Below are positions 27,759 through 35,725 of a stretch of 36,209 nucleotides of DNA, in pieces. The notes below the pieces were generated by a model that did no database searches, was not told where the DNA came from, and saw only the letters and a list, made by a program, of their open reading frames with translations. The stretch is from contig NZ_RAXT01000034.1 in assembly GCF_003611475.1 (NCBI RefSeq), positions 1 through 36,209 of the forward strand. Direction: 5' to 3'. The position numbers and the translations under genes are program-made. Position 1 is the stretch's first letter, and each line of letters begins with the position of its first letter. The DNA is from Acinetobacter rongchengensis (GTDB lineage: Bacteria; Pseudomonadota; Gammaproteobacteria; Pseudomonadales; Moraxellaceae).

Positions 27759-28337
27759 TTATTTTGCTTTGGATTTTTTCTGAGCAAGCGCTTCTCTAAA
27801 ATATTGCCATTGAAAATGTGGTCCTGGATCGGTTTTACGCCCTGGTGCAATATCAGAATGCCCTGCCAAATGTTGATCTGTTTTAGGATAAGCTTTTTGC
27901 AAACTTGCAACTACATCGGCCAATATTTGATATTGAATGTCTTCAAAATCAGTATCATCACTGCCTTCTAGCTCAATGCCTATCGAATAATCATTACATT
28001 CAACTTTACCCAAATAACTCGAACGCCCTGCATGCCAAGCACGATCTTTGAAGTTGACGAATTGTAAGACTTCACCCGTTCTTAAAATCAGTAAATGGGC
28101 AGAAACCTGTATCCCTTGAATGGTTTGAAAATAGGGATGCAACGACCAATCCAATTGATTCTGAAAAAATTGTTCAATATAACCACCACCAAACTGCGAA
28201 GGAGGCAAACTAATATTATGAATGACAATCAGTTGAATTTCAGAATGTTCAGGTCGTTGATTATAATTCGGAGATGGGACTTGTCTTGCGCCAATAAGTT
28301 GCCCATTTTCAACCTGAAATAGTGCTGCTGACTGCAT
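27759..28337 (-). CDS. ampD: 1,6-anhydro-N-acetylmuramyl-L-alanine amidase AmpD
   Basis: This 192-residue zinc amidase of the cytosol cleaves anhydro-muropeptides in cell-wall recycling and thereby limits AmpR-type induction where that system exists. VIHNISLPPSQFGGGY near residue 38 and AGHSDIAPGRKTDPGPHFQW near residue 158 hold the zinc His and Asp ligands, and IGIELEGSDD is typical of the family. No signal peptide, as expected for cytosolic AmpD. It lies 79 bases ahead of murJ on the same strand. Confidence 0.93.
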   Translation of the reverse strand: MQSAALFQVENGQLIGARQVPSPNYNQRPEHSEIQLIVIHNISLPPSQFGGGYIEQFFQNQLDWSLHPYFQTIQGIQVSAHLLILRTGEVLQFVNFKDRAWHAGRSSYLGKVECNDYSIGIELEGSDDTDFEDIQYQILADVVASLQKAYPKTDQHLAGHSDIAPGRKTDPGPHFQWQYFREALAQKKSKAK

Positions 28338-28519
28338 GTGTTATTCCTAAAGAACCGTCTATTTTCAATCTATTTATTTAATGTCAATCTGACGATTTCA
28401 CCAAATAAAGCTTTGAATTTAGTTTACTCCGATCTGTATAAAATAAAAACTTCTTCAAACTTGCAATGACAATGCTAATATATCGCACAAATTTTAGGAT
28501 GAACCGAAAGGGATTTTCC

Positions 28520-29365
28520 ATGAGTATTTCAAAAGCATTGCTTGAGCAATCGATTCAAATGAATATCCAACAAGCTTTGCAAGAAGATATCGGTGAGGGG
28601 GATATTACCGCCCTACTTACACCCGAAGATGAGCAGGCTACAGCAACAATTATTACCCGTGAAGACATGATCCTTGCAGGTCAACCATGGGTCAATGCAC
28701 TGATCCAAGCCTATGATCCATCTGTACAAATTACATGGTTAAAAAATGATGGCGAGTTAGTCAAAGCCAATGAAGCTATTTATAAACTCGCGGGTTCTGC
28801 ACGTAGTTTGCTTACGGTTGAGCGCCCTGCTTTGAATTTTGTACAAACGTTATCTGCTGTAGCCACTAAAACGGCTGAATACATCAAATATCTTGAAGGT
28901 ACATCAACCAAACTACTCGATACACGTAAAACCTTACCGGGTTTACGTATTGCCCAAAAGTATGCAGTTGCTGTTGGTGGCGGACAAAACCATCGTTTAG
29001 GTCTATTTGATGCCTTTTTAATTAAAGAAAATCACATTATGGCGGCAGGCAGTATTGCACAAGCAATTGCCAAAGCACACCAAATTGCACCAGGTAAACC
29101 TGTTGAAGTTGAAGTCGAAACTTGGGATGAACTTGAACAAGCGATTGAAGCCAAAGCTGATATCGTGATGCTAGATAATTTTAGTCAACAACAAATGATC
29201 GATGCTGTTAAACATGTCGCAGGCCGTTGCAAACTTGAAGCATCTGGTAATATTACACTTGAGAATTTAAGTGAAGTTGCACAAACAGGCGTAGATTACA
29301 TTTCGATGGGTGTATTGACTAAAGATGTAAAAGCAATTGATCTATCAATGCGTTTTAATGCTTAA
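28520..29365 (+). CDS. nadC: Nicotinate-nucleotide pyrophosphorylase NadC
   Basis: This 281-residue enzyme makes nicotinate mononucleotide from quinolinate and PRPP in NAD synthesis. I choose ATG 28520 (MSISKALLEQ) because AAAGGGA lies a few bases upstream and the length matches the family; the frame extends further upstream without support. Motifs: QEDIGEGDITALL, LDTRKTLPGLRIAQKYAV (quinolinate site), GGGQNHRLGLFDAFLIKENHI, EVEVETWDELEQA, IVMLDNFS and EASGNITLENL. Confidence 0.95.
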   Translation: MSISKALLEQSIQMNIQQALQEDIGEGDITALLTPEDEQATATIITREDMILAGQPWVNALIQAYDPSVQITWLKNDGELVKANEAIYKLAGSARSLLTVERPALNFVQTLSAVATKTAEYIKYLEGTSTKLLDTRKTLPGLRIAQKYAVAVGGGQNHRLGLFDAFLIKENHIMAAGSIAQAIAKAHQIAPGKPVEVEVETWDELEQAIEAKADIVMLDNFSQQQMIDAVKHVAGRCKLEASGNITLENLSEVAQTGVDYISMGVLTKDVKAIDLSMRFNA

Positions 29366-29382
29366 TTAATTAAAGAAAATAA

Positions 29383-29424
29383 AGCCATAACTCCGTAGTG
29401 AATTATCACTGCTGAGTTATGGCT
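29383..29424. other. Long near-perfect hairpin downstream of nadC
   Basis: Arms AGCCATAACTC-CGT-AGTGA (29383-29401) and TCACT-GCT-GAGTTATGGCT (29406-29424) pair over 16 of 19 positions around loop ATTA. The plus strand has no T run after it, while the minus strand would read TTTATTTTC. It may be the nadC transcript end with atypical form or a small mobile-type palindrome. Confidence 0.5.
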
Positions 29425-29631
29425 AATCTAAATTGCTTAGTCATATTCACAATCATGACAAAATTAAGATCATGGATATATTGCTTATTTATAGTTCTAA
29501 TTTTCAAGTTTTATCTTTTCTTAATTTTTTCACTCAATAATGCTTACAAAATAAGCAATACATGCATAGAAAAACCTTGTAGATAAGCCTATAATTATTG
29601 TCCATTCCAAATCATCTCTGAAATTAAGCCA

Positions 29632-31509
29632 ATGAAGACTTTGAAACAACAAGTTTTGTTTTTACTTGTCGCTTTTTTATCTGTATTTGCTTTTTTCTTA
29701 TACCAAGAAGATATCACGCGTTTCTTTCAGTTACGTGACATCTACTTAAAACCACGCTTATTTAAATATGGCTTTTCAATTCTATTGAACTATGCCTTTA
29801 TCAGCTTATTTTACTTAATTTTAAGAAAGACTTTTTCCACGATATTATTGAGTCAGTTCATTATTTTTTTATTGACCTTTATCAATATCAAAAAAGAACA
29901 ATACCTTTCAGCAAGCTTGGTTCCAAGCGACTTTCTATTATTTAAAGAAACCTTTATTGCTTCGCCCATTTTTCTAAAAATTGCAGTATTTGCCAGTATT
30001 GCTGTTTTTATTGCGCTATTTGTATTCATTTATAAAAAAGAAAAACTTGGCACAAAACCATTATGGTTGACCAATAGTCTTTTGTCGGTGGCAATTCTTG
30101 GCTTTTTTGTGACTGCAAATTTTAAAAATAATTTTAGTGAATCTTGCGCCAATGCGAAAAAAGACTCCATTTGCCAATATACACAATATTTACCCAATAC
30201 CCGTGGTGATTGGATCGGTGATCACCTCACCATTAAATATTTAGGTTTTTCGACCTTTTTCTTTTCGAAATCTGTGGATAGTTTGAATAATAAAATTTTT
30301 CAAACTGAAGTGATTCCTGAACAACAAGTTGCTACATTTTATCAGCCAATTGCTCATGACAATTTGCCTGCGCAACAGGCAAAGTCTGAAAATAATAAAA
30401 AAGTTGAACCGCAACCATTACCCAACATTGTATTTGTGATGAGTGAATCACATTGGGATGCCACGCAACTTGATAAAAGTATTCCACGAAATATCACACC
30501 AACGATTAACAAAAATCAGGTGTCTAGCTTGCTATCACCAAGTTTTGGGGGTGGTACAGCCAATGTTGAATTTGAAGTTTTAACCAGCTTAAATACTTAT
30601 TTAAATCATAATGAATTGGCTTATGTATCTAAATTAAAACGCCCAACCTATTCATTACCCATGTATTTAAATAGCTTAGGTTATGAAACGACAGCAATGC
30701 ACAATAACGGGAAATATTTTTATAACCGTAGCGCTGTTTATCACAACTTAGGTTTTAATCGTTTTACCTCGATTGAAAATATGATCAACATGGCTGATCG
30801 CGCGAAATACATCAATGCGGCAGGTTGGGCAACAGATGATTTGATTTATAACAGTATTGAAAATCAGCTCAAAAATACCGATAAGCCACAGTTTATTTAT
30901 GCGATTAGTGTTGAAAACCATCCGATGTACAGTGATGATCGTTTTGGTAAAGATCACTTTAAAATCAATAAAAAAGGAATCAGTGATAGCAGTAAACGTG
31001 CATTAAATACGTATTTGACGGGTATGCAACGTGCCGATGACAAATTCAAGACATTGATTGAAAATGTAAAACAGCTCGATCGCCCAACCATTGTGATTTT
31101 CTTCGGAGACCATTTACCCAACTTGCAAAAAGTTTATGATGAGTATGGTTTCTTCAAGTCTGAGCAAGAAAAAACGGAGAAAAAAAATGTGCGTTTCTTT
31201 GAAACGCCTTTGGCTGTTTGGGCAAACTTCCCGATTGATAAAAAGCAATTTCAAGGTCAATTTGTTGCGGCACATTTCCTTGCACCAAGAGTTTTAGCAG
31301 CAGCGCATGTACCTCTTTCACCTTATTATAATTTTGTTGATAAAGTGAATTCTTGCTATAAAACAGTTCACCAAACAGGCACTCAAACGCAAAAAGCTTG
31401 TGACTTCAACTCAGCTGAAATTCTTCAACAATATAAAGACATGAATATGGATGTGTTGAATGGGAAGAATTTTACTTATCAACTCTTACAAGCCAAAACT
31501 GAAAGCTAA
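29632..31509 (+). CDS. LtaS/OpgB-like membrane phosphoglycerol-transferase family protein
   Basis: This 625-residue protein has five N-terminal membrane spans (about residues 7-24, 45-65, 68-86, 115-135, 145-163) followed by a periplasmic sulfatase/alkaline-phosphatase-fold domain from about residue 262. The metal and catalytic residues of LtaS-type enzymes are visible: Glu272 in MSESHWD, Thr309 in GGGTANVEFEVLTSL as nucleophile, and Asp-His in FFGDHLP near residue 490. Family members move phosphoglycerol or phosphoethanolamine onto glycans or lipids. Gram-negative cells lack lipoteichoic acid, so the substrate here is unknown; osmoregulated glucan or an envelope glycan is possible. A weak TATAAT at 29590-29595 precedes it. 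Confidence 0.85.
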   Translation: MKTLKQQVLFLLVAFLSVFAFFLYQEDITRFFQLRDIYLKPRLFKYGFSILLNYAFISLFYLILRKTFSTILLSQFIIFLLTFINIKKEQYLSASLVPSDFLLFKETFIASPIFLKIAVFASIAVFIALFVFIYKKEKLGTKPLWLTNSLLSVAILGFFVTANFKNNFSESCANAKKDSICQYTQYLPNTRGDWIGDHLTIKYLGFSTFFFSKSVDSLNNKIFQTEVIPEQQVATFYQPIAHDNLPAQQAKSENNKKVEPQPLPNIVFVMSESHWDATQLDKSIPRNITPTINKNQVSSLLSPSFGGGTANVEFEVLTSLNTYLNHNELAYVSKLKRPTYSLPMYLNSLGYETTAMHNNGKYFYNRSAVYHNLGFNRFTSIENMINMADRAKYINAAGWATDDLIYNSIENQLKNTDKPQFIYAISVENHPMYSDDRFGKDHFKINKKGISDSSKRALNTYLTGMQRADDKFKTLIENVKQLDRPTIVIFFGDHLPNLQKVYDEYGFFKSEQEKTEKKNVRFFETPLAVWANFPIDKKQFQGQFVAAHFLAPRVLAAAHVPLSPYYNFVDKVNSCYKTVHQTGTQTQKACDFNSAEILQQYKDMNMDVLNGKNFTYQLLQAKTES

Positions 31510-31515
31510 CACAAT

Positions 31516-31680
31516 TCAGGCCGATTCTTCACGATCGGCTTTTTTCAAATCTTGTTGAAAATGTTCAGTCTTTTGTGAATTTTGTGCAGTTGTATCTTGT
31601 CGATCCAATCGGTCTAAGCGAGGATCACTGGCCATTAACACAAAAGTAATCATGGCAAAAAGGAAAATCAGAATTTGCAT
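31516..31680 (-). CDS. Small putative membrane protein, 54 aa
   Basis: This frame encodes MQILIFLFAMITFVLMASDPRL and a charged tail rich in Asp, Arg, Gln and Lys ending REESA, 54 residues. One N-terminal membrane segment (residues 2-17) followed by a polar tail looks like a genuine small single-span protein rather than chance. The ribosome-binding site is weak (CGGTG about 8 bases upstream). It converges with and overlaps the terminator of the LtaS-like gene. I do not recognise a family; function unknown. Confidence 0.45.
   Translation of the reverse strand: MQILIFLFAMITFVLMASDPRLDRLDRQDTTAQNSQKTEHFQQDLKKADREESA
31518..31545 (+). terminator. Terminator of the LtaS-like gene
   Basis: GCCGAT (31520-31525) and ATCGGC (31534-31539) with an eight-base loop followed by TTTTTT lie ten bases after the stop codon. 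The same bases code the end of a small minus-strand frame. Confidence 0.8.
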
Positions 31681-32025
31681 ATTTACACCGAGACTTATAT
31701 TTAAATTGCAAATAGCTTAATTGATCCCTTTTTAGATGGTTTGAACAAGTTGTATGAAAACCAATACGGCTTTTGATGAGTTTTGTATCTCGTAGCCACA
31801 CTACATGACTTGAAACTTAAATCAGTAACATCACGCAATTGCTGTTGTATTTATCATGCTGACTCTTTGACCACGATGTAACTAAGCACCGTTAAACCAG
31901 AGGAAAATTCACATCAAGATTCAGTAGTATTTTATCCATTCTTCTATTTATATTGAGAAACAATTATTTTCTAAATAAAAACGCACCCTAGAGTGCGTTT
32001 GACCACCACTTAAATTGCTTTTGTA
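31681..32025. other. Gap between small ORF and rph
   Basis: 345 bases without a coding frame I would defend. The rph terminator lies at its right end (31970-32000). The remainder shows moderate composition and no repeat or RNA structure that I can identify. Confidence 0.5.
31970..32000 (-). terminator. Terminator of rph
   Basis: Arms AAACGCAC (31979-31986) and GTGCGTTT (31993-32000) with a six-base loop; on the minus strand the hairpin is followed by a T-rich run. It lies 26 bases after the rph stop. Confidence 0.85.
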
Positions 32026-32742
32026 TTACCAACCAAGTGCTTCTTTTTGTTTCTTAACTAATTCTTGAATCCCCTTTTCGGCCATTTCAAGCATTGCATT
32101 TGATTGCGCACGTGTAAAAGGTTTGTCTTCAGCTGTCCCTTGAATTTCAATAAATTCACCAGCTTGCGTCATAACCACATTTAGGTCAGTTTGGCAGTTA
32201 GAATCTTCTTCATAACAAAGATCAAGTAAGACTTCATCTGCATAGATTCCCACTGAAACCGCAGCAACTAAACCTTTTAGCGGATCATGCTTAATTTTCT
32301 TTTTCTCAAGCAATACATTCATTGCATCGATTAATGCAACTGCTGCACCAGTAATCGCCGCTGTACGTGTACCACCATCCGCTTGAATCACATCACAGTC
32401 AATCGTAATGGTGTTTTCACCTAATTTTTTCAAATCCACCATCGCACGTAAGCTACGACCAATTAAACGTTGGATTTCTTGTGTGCGACCCGATTGTTTA
32501 CCACGTGCTGCCTCACGGTCGCTACGCGTATGTGTAGAACGTGGCAACATACCGTATTCAGCTGTCACCCAACCTTGCCCCTGACCTTTGAGGAAACGTG
32601 GTACTGAATTGTCAATACTCGCTGTACACAGCACTTTTGTATGACCAAATTCAACCAATACAGAACCTTCCGCATAACGTGTGTAGTTTCGGGTAATTTT
32701 AACATCACGTAATTGATCTAATGCACGTTGGTCGATACGCAT
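32026..32742 (-). CDS. rph: Ribonuclease PH
   Basis: This 238-residue phosphorolytic 3'-5' exoribonuclease trims tRNA 3' ends and forms hexamers. The sequence begins [33 protein letters not shown]. It holds the family segments [65 protein letters not shown] and [11 protein letters not shown]. Full length with no truncation as known from some E. coli strains. Its terminator follows. Confidence 0.96.
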   Translation of the reverse strand: MRIDQRALDQLRDVKITRNYTRYAEGSVLVEFGHTKVLCTASIDNSVPRFLKGQGQGWVTAEYGMLPRSTHTRSDREAARGKQSGRTQEIQRLIGRSLRAMVDLKKLGENTITIDCDVIQADGGTRTAAITGAAVALIDAMNVLLEKKKIKHDPLKGLVAAVSVGIYADEVLLDLCYEEDSNCQTDLNVVMTQAGEFIEIQGTAEDKPFTRAQSNAMLEMAEKGIQELVKKQKEALGW

Positions 32743-33015
32743 GGTTTATCCTTATGGGATTTAAAAATATTGCGCATAAGTATAACAGATGCGAGAGAGA
32801 TGGTTTTGTTACAAGAGGATGGTTTTTAAAATTGGTAGATGGCCAGTCTTTTGAGCTTAAGTTAAAGTTAAGCTATGGTGTAGTGCAATTGATATAGGTT
32901 TTCACATTATTTTCAATTACTTATTATGACACATAAATTAAAACAATTTTAAGTTCAGATTTAATATTGATTGTGCTTTAATAAGCACATTATTAATTAA
33001 AAATACAAAATAAAA
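32743..33015. promoter_or_regulatory. Leader region of the PAAR cassette
   Basis: This 273-base gap separates divergent rph and the PAAR gene, with a clear fall in G+C from about 32880 onwards. A hairpin TGTGCTT (32972-32978) and AAGCACA (32983-32989) with loop TAAT ends 26 bases before the PAAR ATG; a second inverted pair GCTTAA/TTAAGC flanks 32859-32876. No coding frame is supported. Promoter elements cannot be placed with confidence. Confidence 0.4.
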
Positions 33016-33567
33016 ATGAAAGCATTTATCACAGTCGGCTGTAAAACGGATCATGGTGGAATCATTATTCTTGGTGATTCTTCTTTTATAATTGAAGGTA
33101 AAGCCGTACATCTCGATGGGATGACACACTATTGCCCTAAATGCCAAGTCCAATCGAAAGCGATCGCATCCAACCAAGGCTTTATGACTGTAAATGGTAA
33201 AAGTATCGTCGTTGCGAATGATACTTCAACGTGCGGGGCAAAATTTATAAAAATTTCCGATCTTGTGGTTATGGATCGTGGGACGGGAAATAGCAGTTCT
33301 AATTCCCAAATAGCCTCTTTAACCAATAACTTTATTAGTAAACCAAATCAAACTTATGATGAGCAAATACAGTTAGAAAACATAAATGGTGAACCTTATA
33401 CAAATGTTGAGTATATCGTCACTTTTGAGGATGGCTCTACACATAAAGGAATAACTGATAACGAAGGGAATACCGAAAGACTAAAAACAAAAGAAGTTTT
33501 AAAAGTAGTCACTATTGATATCCTCATTGATAGTAGTTGCAATGAATCTTGTTCTTGTGGAGCATAA
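33016..33567 (+). CDS. PAAR-domain protein with C-terminal Ig/transthyretin-like domain (T6SS cargo tip)
   Basis: This is a 183-residue protein. Residues 1 to about 90 form a PAAR-type domain (MKAFITVGCKTDHGG, VHLDGMTHYCPKC, ANDTSTCGAKF) with possible metal ligands Cys9, His13, His32, His38, Cys40, Cys43 and Cys73. Such domains cap the VgrG spike of type VI secretion systems and carry effectors. Residues about 112-172 match the small beta domain often attached to such proteins (GEPYTNVEYIVTFEDGSTHKGITDNEGNTERL). The C-terminal tail CNESCSCGA is oddly Cys-rich. No vgrG or other T6SS gene is in the window. It starts a three-gene operon with three-base gaps, and its start site lacks a good ribosome-binding site. 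Confidence 0.8.
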   Translation: MKAFITVGCKTDHGGIIILGDSSFIIEGKAVHLDGMTHYCPKCQVQSKAIASNQGFMTVNGKSIVVANDTSTCGAKFIKISDLVVMDRGTGNSSSNSQIASLTNNFISKPNQTYDEQIQLENINGEPYTNVEYIVTFEDGSTHKGITDNEGNTERLKTKEVLKVVTIDILIDSSCNESCSCGA

Positions 33568-33570
33568 ATA

Positions 33571-34392
33571 ATGAATTTTAAAATTGTGCCTGATTTACAT
33601 TTACCAGACGTACCAGGATTCAAATTGCCCAACATGCCTGAATTACCTTCAGGAAAATCAGTTATAAGATTCGTAACCGATAAAATTACAACGAACACTG
33701 TTGCAAAATCAAAAGTTATTATTCGAGAAGATGAATCAAAAAAATATCGATCTTTAACATCTGGCGAAATAGCGATGTGTCAGAAAATATTTAAAGATTC
33801 AATAGACTACAGTAAAGTTAAAATAATAAATAAAGCTTTTTTACCTAAACAAGATGTACCCGTTACGCCACATGGAAGTCCTTATTATCCTGAAAATTTA
33901 ACAGGAACTGACGTTTATCAAAATGACTTTGCTAATCCCCAATTTAATGGTAATACAAATGTTGGAAATGGTCGTGATTTTAAAATAATATCAAAAATGA
34001 CTTTTATTCATGAAATGACACATGTGTGGCAACATCAAAAAGGACTAAATTTGATAAAGAGAGGTTTAATTTTACAGCCATTGGATAGAATTATTCCTGA
34101 TAATATTTATGATGCATATTCATATCAACTTAAACATGGTTCAAATTTTAATGATTTTAATTTTGAACAACAAGCAACTATTGTGTCCGATTACTTTGGA
34201 ATATTATCTGGTTTTAGTGAAAAAAATTTTAGTGCATATTGGAGAAAATATTCCAGCCCATCTTGGAAAAAATATATTCAAGACTTAATGCATCCGATAA
34301 TCAATGACCCAAGTGGGTTCAAACTTAAAGGTATAGCATTAGACAATCCAATTGCGACAATAGCATCAACTTTATATTTTATTGTGATATAA
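33571..34392 (+). CDS. Putative T6SS metallopeptidase effector (zincin, HExxH)
   Basis: This 273-residue protein follows the PAAR gene after three bases. The N terminus has repeated Leu-Pro blocks (LHLPDVPGFKLPNMPELP, residues 9-26). The zincin motif HEMTH is at residues 147-151 within MTFIHEMTHVWQHQKG, and Glu199 in FNFEQQATIVSDYF is a likely third zinc ligand. This pair of segments occurs in 'vgr-related' or Rhs-linked zincins of T6SS clusters, as far as I recall. No signal peptide, which suits an injected effector. The lipoprotein encoded next suggests that the target lies in the periplasm. Peptidoglycan peptides or envelope proteins are possible substrates; this is inference. Low G+C suggests transfer. 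Confidence 0.7.
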   Translation: MNFKIVPDLHLPDVPGFKLPNMPELPSGKSVIRFVTDKITTNTVAKSKVIIREDESKKYRSLTSGEIAMCQKIFKDSIDYSKVKIINKAFLPKQDVPVTPHGSPYYPENLTGTDVYQNDFANPQFNGNTNVGNGRDFKIISKMTFIHEMTHVWQHQKGLNLIKRGLILQPLDRIIPDNIYDAYSYQLKHGSNFNDFNFEQQATIVSDYFGILSGFSEKNFSAYWRKYSSPSWKKYIQDLMHPIINDPSGFKLKGIALDNPIATIASTLYFIVI

Positions 34393-34395
34393 AAA

Positions 34396-34818
34396 ATGAA
34401 AAATAATTTTCTTATTTTATCAATCATATTATTTTCTTTAATTGGTTGTAAAAAAAAATATGAAGAAACCTTTGAATATAAAATATTTGATAAAGAAATA
34501 TGTGCGATAAAAAATAAAATAGTGGAAAAATCCAATAAAATAAATTGGTTATTTCCAGAAGTAAGAAATTCAACTGGTAAGGTCATTAGCGAAAATTTAA
34601 AAATCGATAAAAACACAACAGAATACTTATTTTGTTCTGATTTAGATAATTTTAAAAATGAGCTAGGGGAAGGAATTATACAATCTGATATAGCAATTGA
34701 ATTAGATTATACTTCATCAGTACAAGAGTATAATTTAAGAAATTACTCTTGTATTATTAATAACACAATAAAGTTAAATTTATCTAAACAGGATTTACAT
34801 AAGATATGTATAAAATGA
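34396..34818 (+). CDS. Small lipoprotein, putative immunity protein
   Basis: This 140-residue protein has a lipoprotein signal MKNNFLILSIILFSLIGCKKK (lipobox LIGC, Cys18). The Lys residues after the Cys do not avoid outer-membrane sorting. The mature part is polar, with two Cys near residues 36 and 83 and two more near 116 and 137 that could form disulfides (ICAIK, LFCSD, YSCII, KICIK). It does not match any family I know. The three-base gap after the zincin gene and its periplasmic location make an immunity role the best guess. A related but broken copy follows downstream. Confidence 0.6.
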   Translation: MKNNFLILSIILFSLIGCKKKYEETFEYKIFDKEICAIKNKIVEKSNKINWLFPEVRNSTGKVISENLKIDKNTTEYLFCSDLDNFKNELGEGIIQSDIAIELDYTSSVQEYNLRNYSCIINNTIKLNLSKQDLHKICIK

Positions 34819-35046
34819 TATAATCATAGAAAATACAAAGAGAAGTAGTTTTTTTGAACGTATTGATTTAAAAATAATGTATTGTTGTTTATATTACATA
34901 TTTATAATTTATACTAATTAAATTCAACCCTTTTTTATATAAAAATAAGAATTAAATCCACATTTAGTTAAGAATAATTAATTTACAAATATTTGGTTTA
35001 TAATATTCAACTTACATAAGTGCTCAAATAAAGATATATCTATTAA

Positions 35047-35377
35047 ATTATAAAATGGCCAATAATTATCAAAAGTATTAATATACTTAGTATTTGTTTA
35101 CTATCATTATTTTCAATTGGCTGTAAAGAAAAAAGAGTCCGTTATTTTCAATATGAAATTGTAAATAATGAGAGTATTTGCTCACTGAAACCTAAGGAGA
35201 TTCTTGAATCTAAAGAATTTTCAATGTTTGATACATTTTTTAGAAACATATATTCAAGTTGAACTACAAAAAGGAAAAACCTTTAGACAATATGAATTTA
35301 TAAACTATTTATGTTTAAGTCAAAATAATTCACTAAAAAAATTTAGTATAAGCAATAGTCGTTCAAAAGAATGCTGA
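35047..35377 (+). pseudogene. Broken second immunity-like lipoprotein gene
   Basis: In one frame from 35056 the sequence reads WPIIIKSINILSICLLSLF, then SIGCKEKRVRYFQYEIVNNE, then SICSLKPKEI, ending at TGA 35260-35262. The frame +1 from it continues with IQVELQKGKTFRQYEFIN, YLCLSQNNSLKKF and NSRSKEC, ending at TGA 35375. The order of features copies the intact gene upstream: a lipobox (SIGC versus LIGC), a CKEK/CKKK start, a YxxIC segment and then YLC/YLFC followed by NxLKKF/NFKNEL. There is no usable start codon in frame; the ATG at 35055 is in another frame and stops after eight codons. So the copy has at least two frame defects, and immunity-gene stacking is a plausible origin. Confidence 0.6.
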
Positions 35378-35439
35378 TATTTTAAATCAATAATAAGCCT
35401 CTTTCATAAATAAAAAAATAATCAGTTAATTGCTTATTT

Positions 35440-35633
35440 TTAAAACAAAATATTTCTGAGTCCCGATGCAAAAGGAACAATTGAAGATATTGGACTAGAT
35501 AAAGCTGAAAAAGCATCATAAGAAACATTTTGGTACCAAAATTCTAGATAATGATTGTCGAAAGCTATATTAACATTTTCCGAGTTATCTAAAAAATTAA
35601 TGTAGAAAGGTAATTGAAATCAGTAACACTCAT
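35440..35633 (-). pseudogene. Possible frameshifted small gene or 3' gene remnant
   Basis: On the minus strand an ATG at 35633 gives MSVTDFNYLSTL then a stop. A shifted frame from 35619 gives an open run of 59 residues including PFYINFLDNSENVNIAFDN, HYLEFWYQNVSYDAFSA and SSIVPFASGLRNILF. In a segment this AT-rich so long an open run with protein-like composition is notable. One base change near 35620 would join the parts as MSVTDFQLPFYINF. I recognise no family. It starts just after the desaturase terminator and has no clear ribosome-binding site. Confidence 0.3.
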
Positions 35634-35636
35634 AGG

Positions 35637-35666
35637 AAAAGCCCAATTTACATAAATTAGGCTTCT
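35637..35666 (-). terminator. Terminator of the desaturase gene
   Basis: On the minus strand AAGCCTAATTTA, a two-base loop and TAAATTGGGCTT form a hairpin with one mismatch, followed by TTTT. It lies about 60 bases after the desaturase stop. Confidence 0.65.
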
Positions 35667-35725
35667 AAATTTTGATATTTAATAACTTTGCTTAAACAAA
35701 ATAATACAACCAACTCAATCCTCTT

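Larger units (their letters stand above)
34819..35725. other. AT-rich decayed segment without intact genes
   Basis: 907 bases between the immunity-like gene and the desaturase contain no intact gene. Within it are a broken lipoprotein gene (35047-35377), a broken minus-strand frame (35440-35633) and the desaturase terminator (35637-35666). The part 34819-35046 shows only very AT-rich sequence with stops in all frames. No insertion sequence ends or transposase fragments were seen. Confidence 0.6.

Noticed and set aside
35458..35520. Plus-strand peptide SPDAKGTIEDIGLDKAEKAS as a gene remnant
   Set aside because: It is short, ends in clustered stops and lies antisense to a longer open minus-strand run that looks more protein-like.
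34819..35725. Insertion sequence or transposon remnant in the decayed island
   Set aside because: I found no transposase-like peptide, no terminal inverted repeats and no target duplication by eye.
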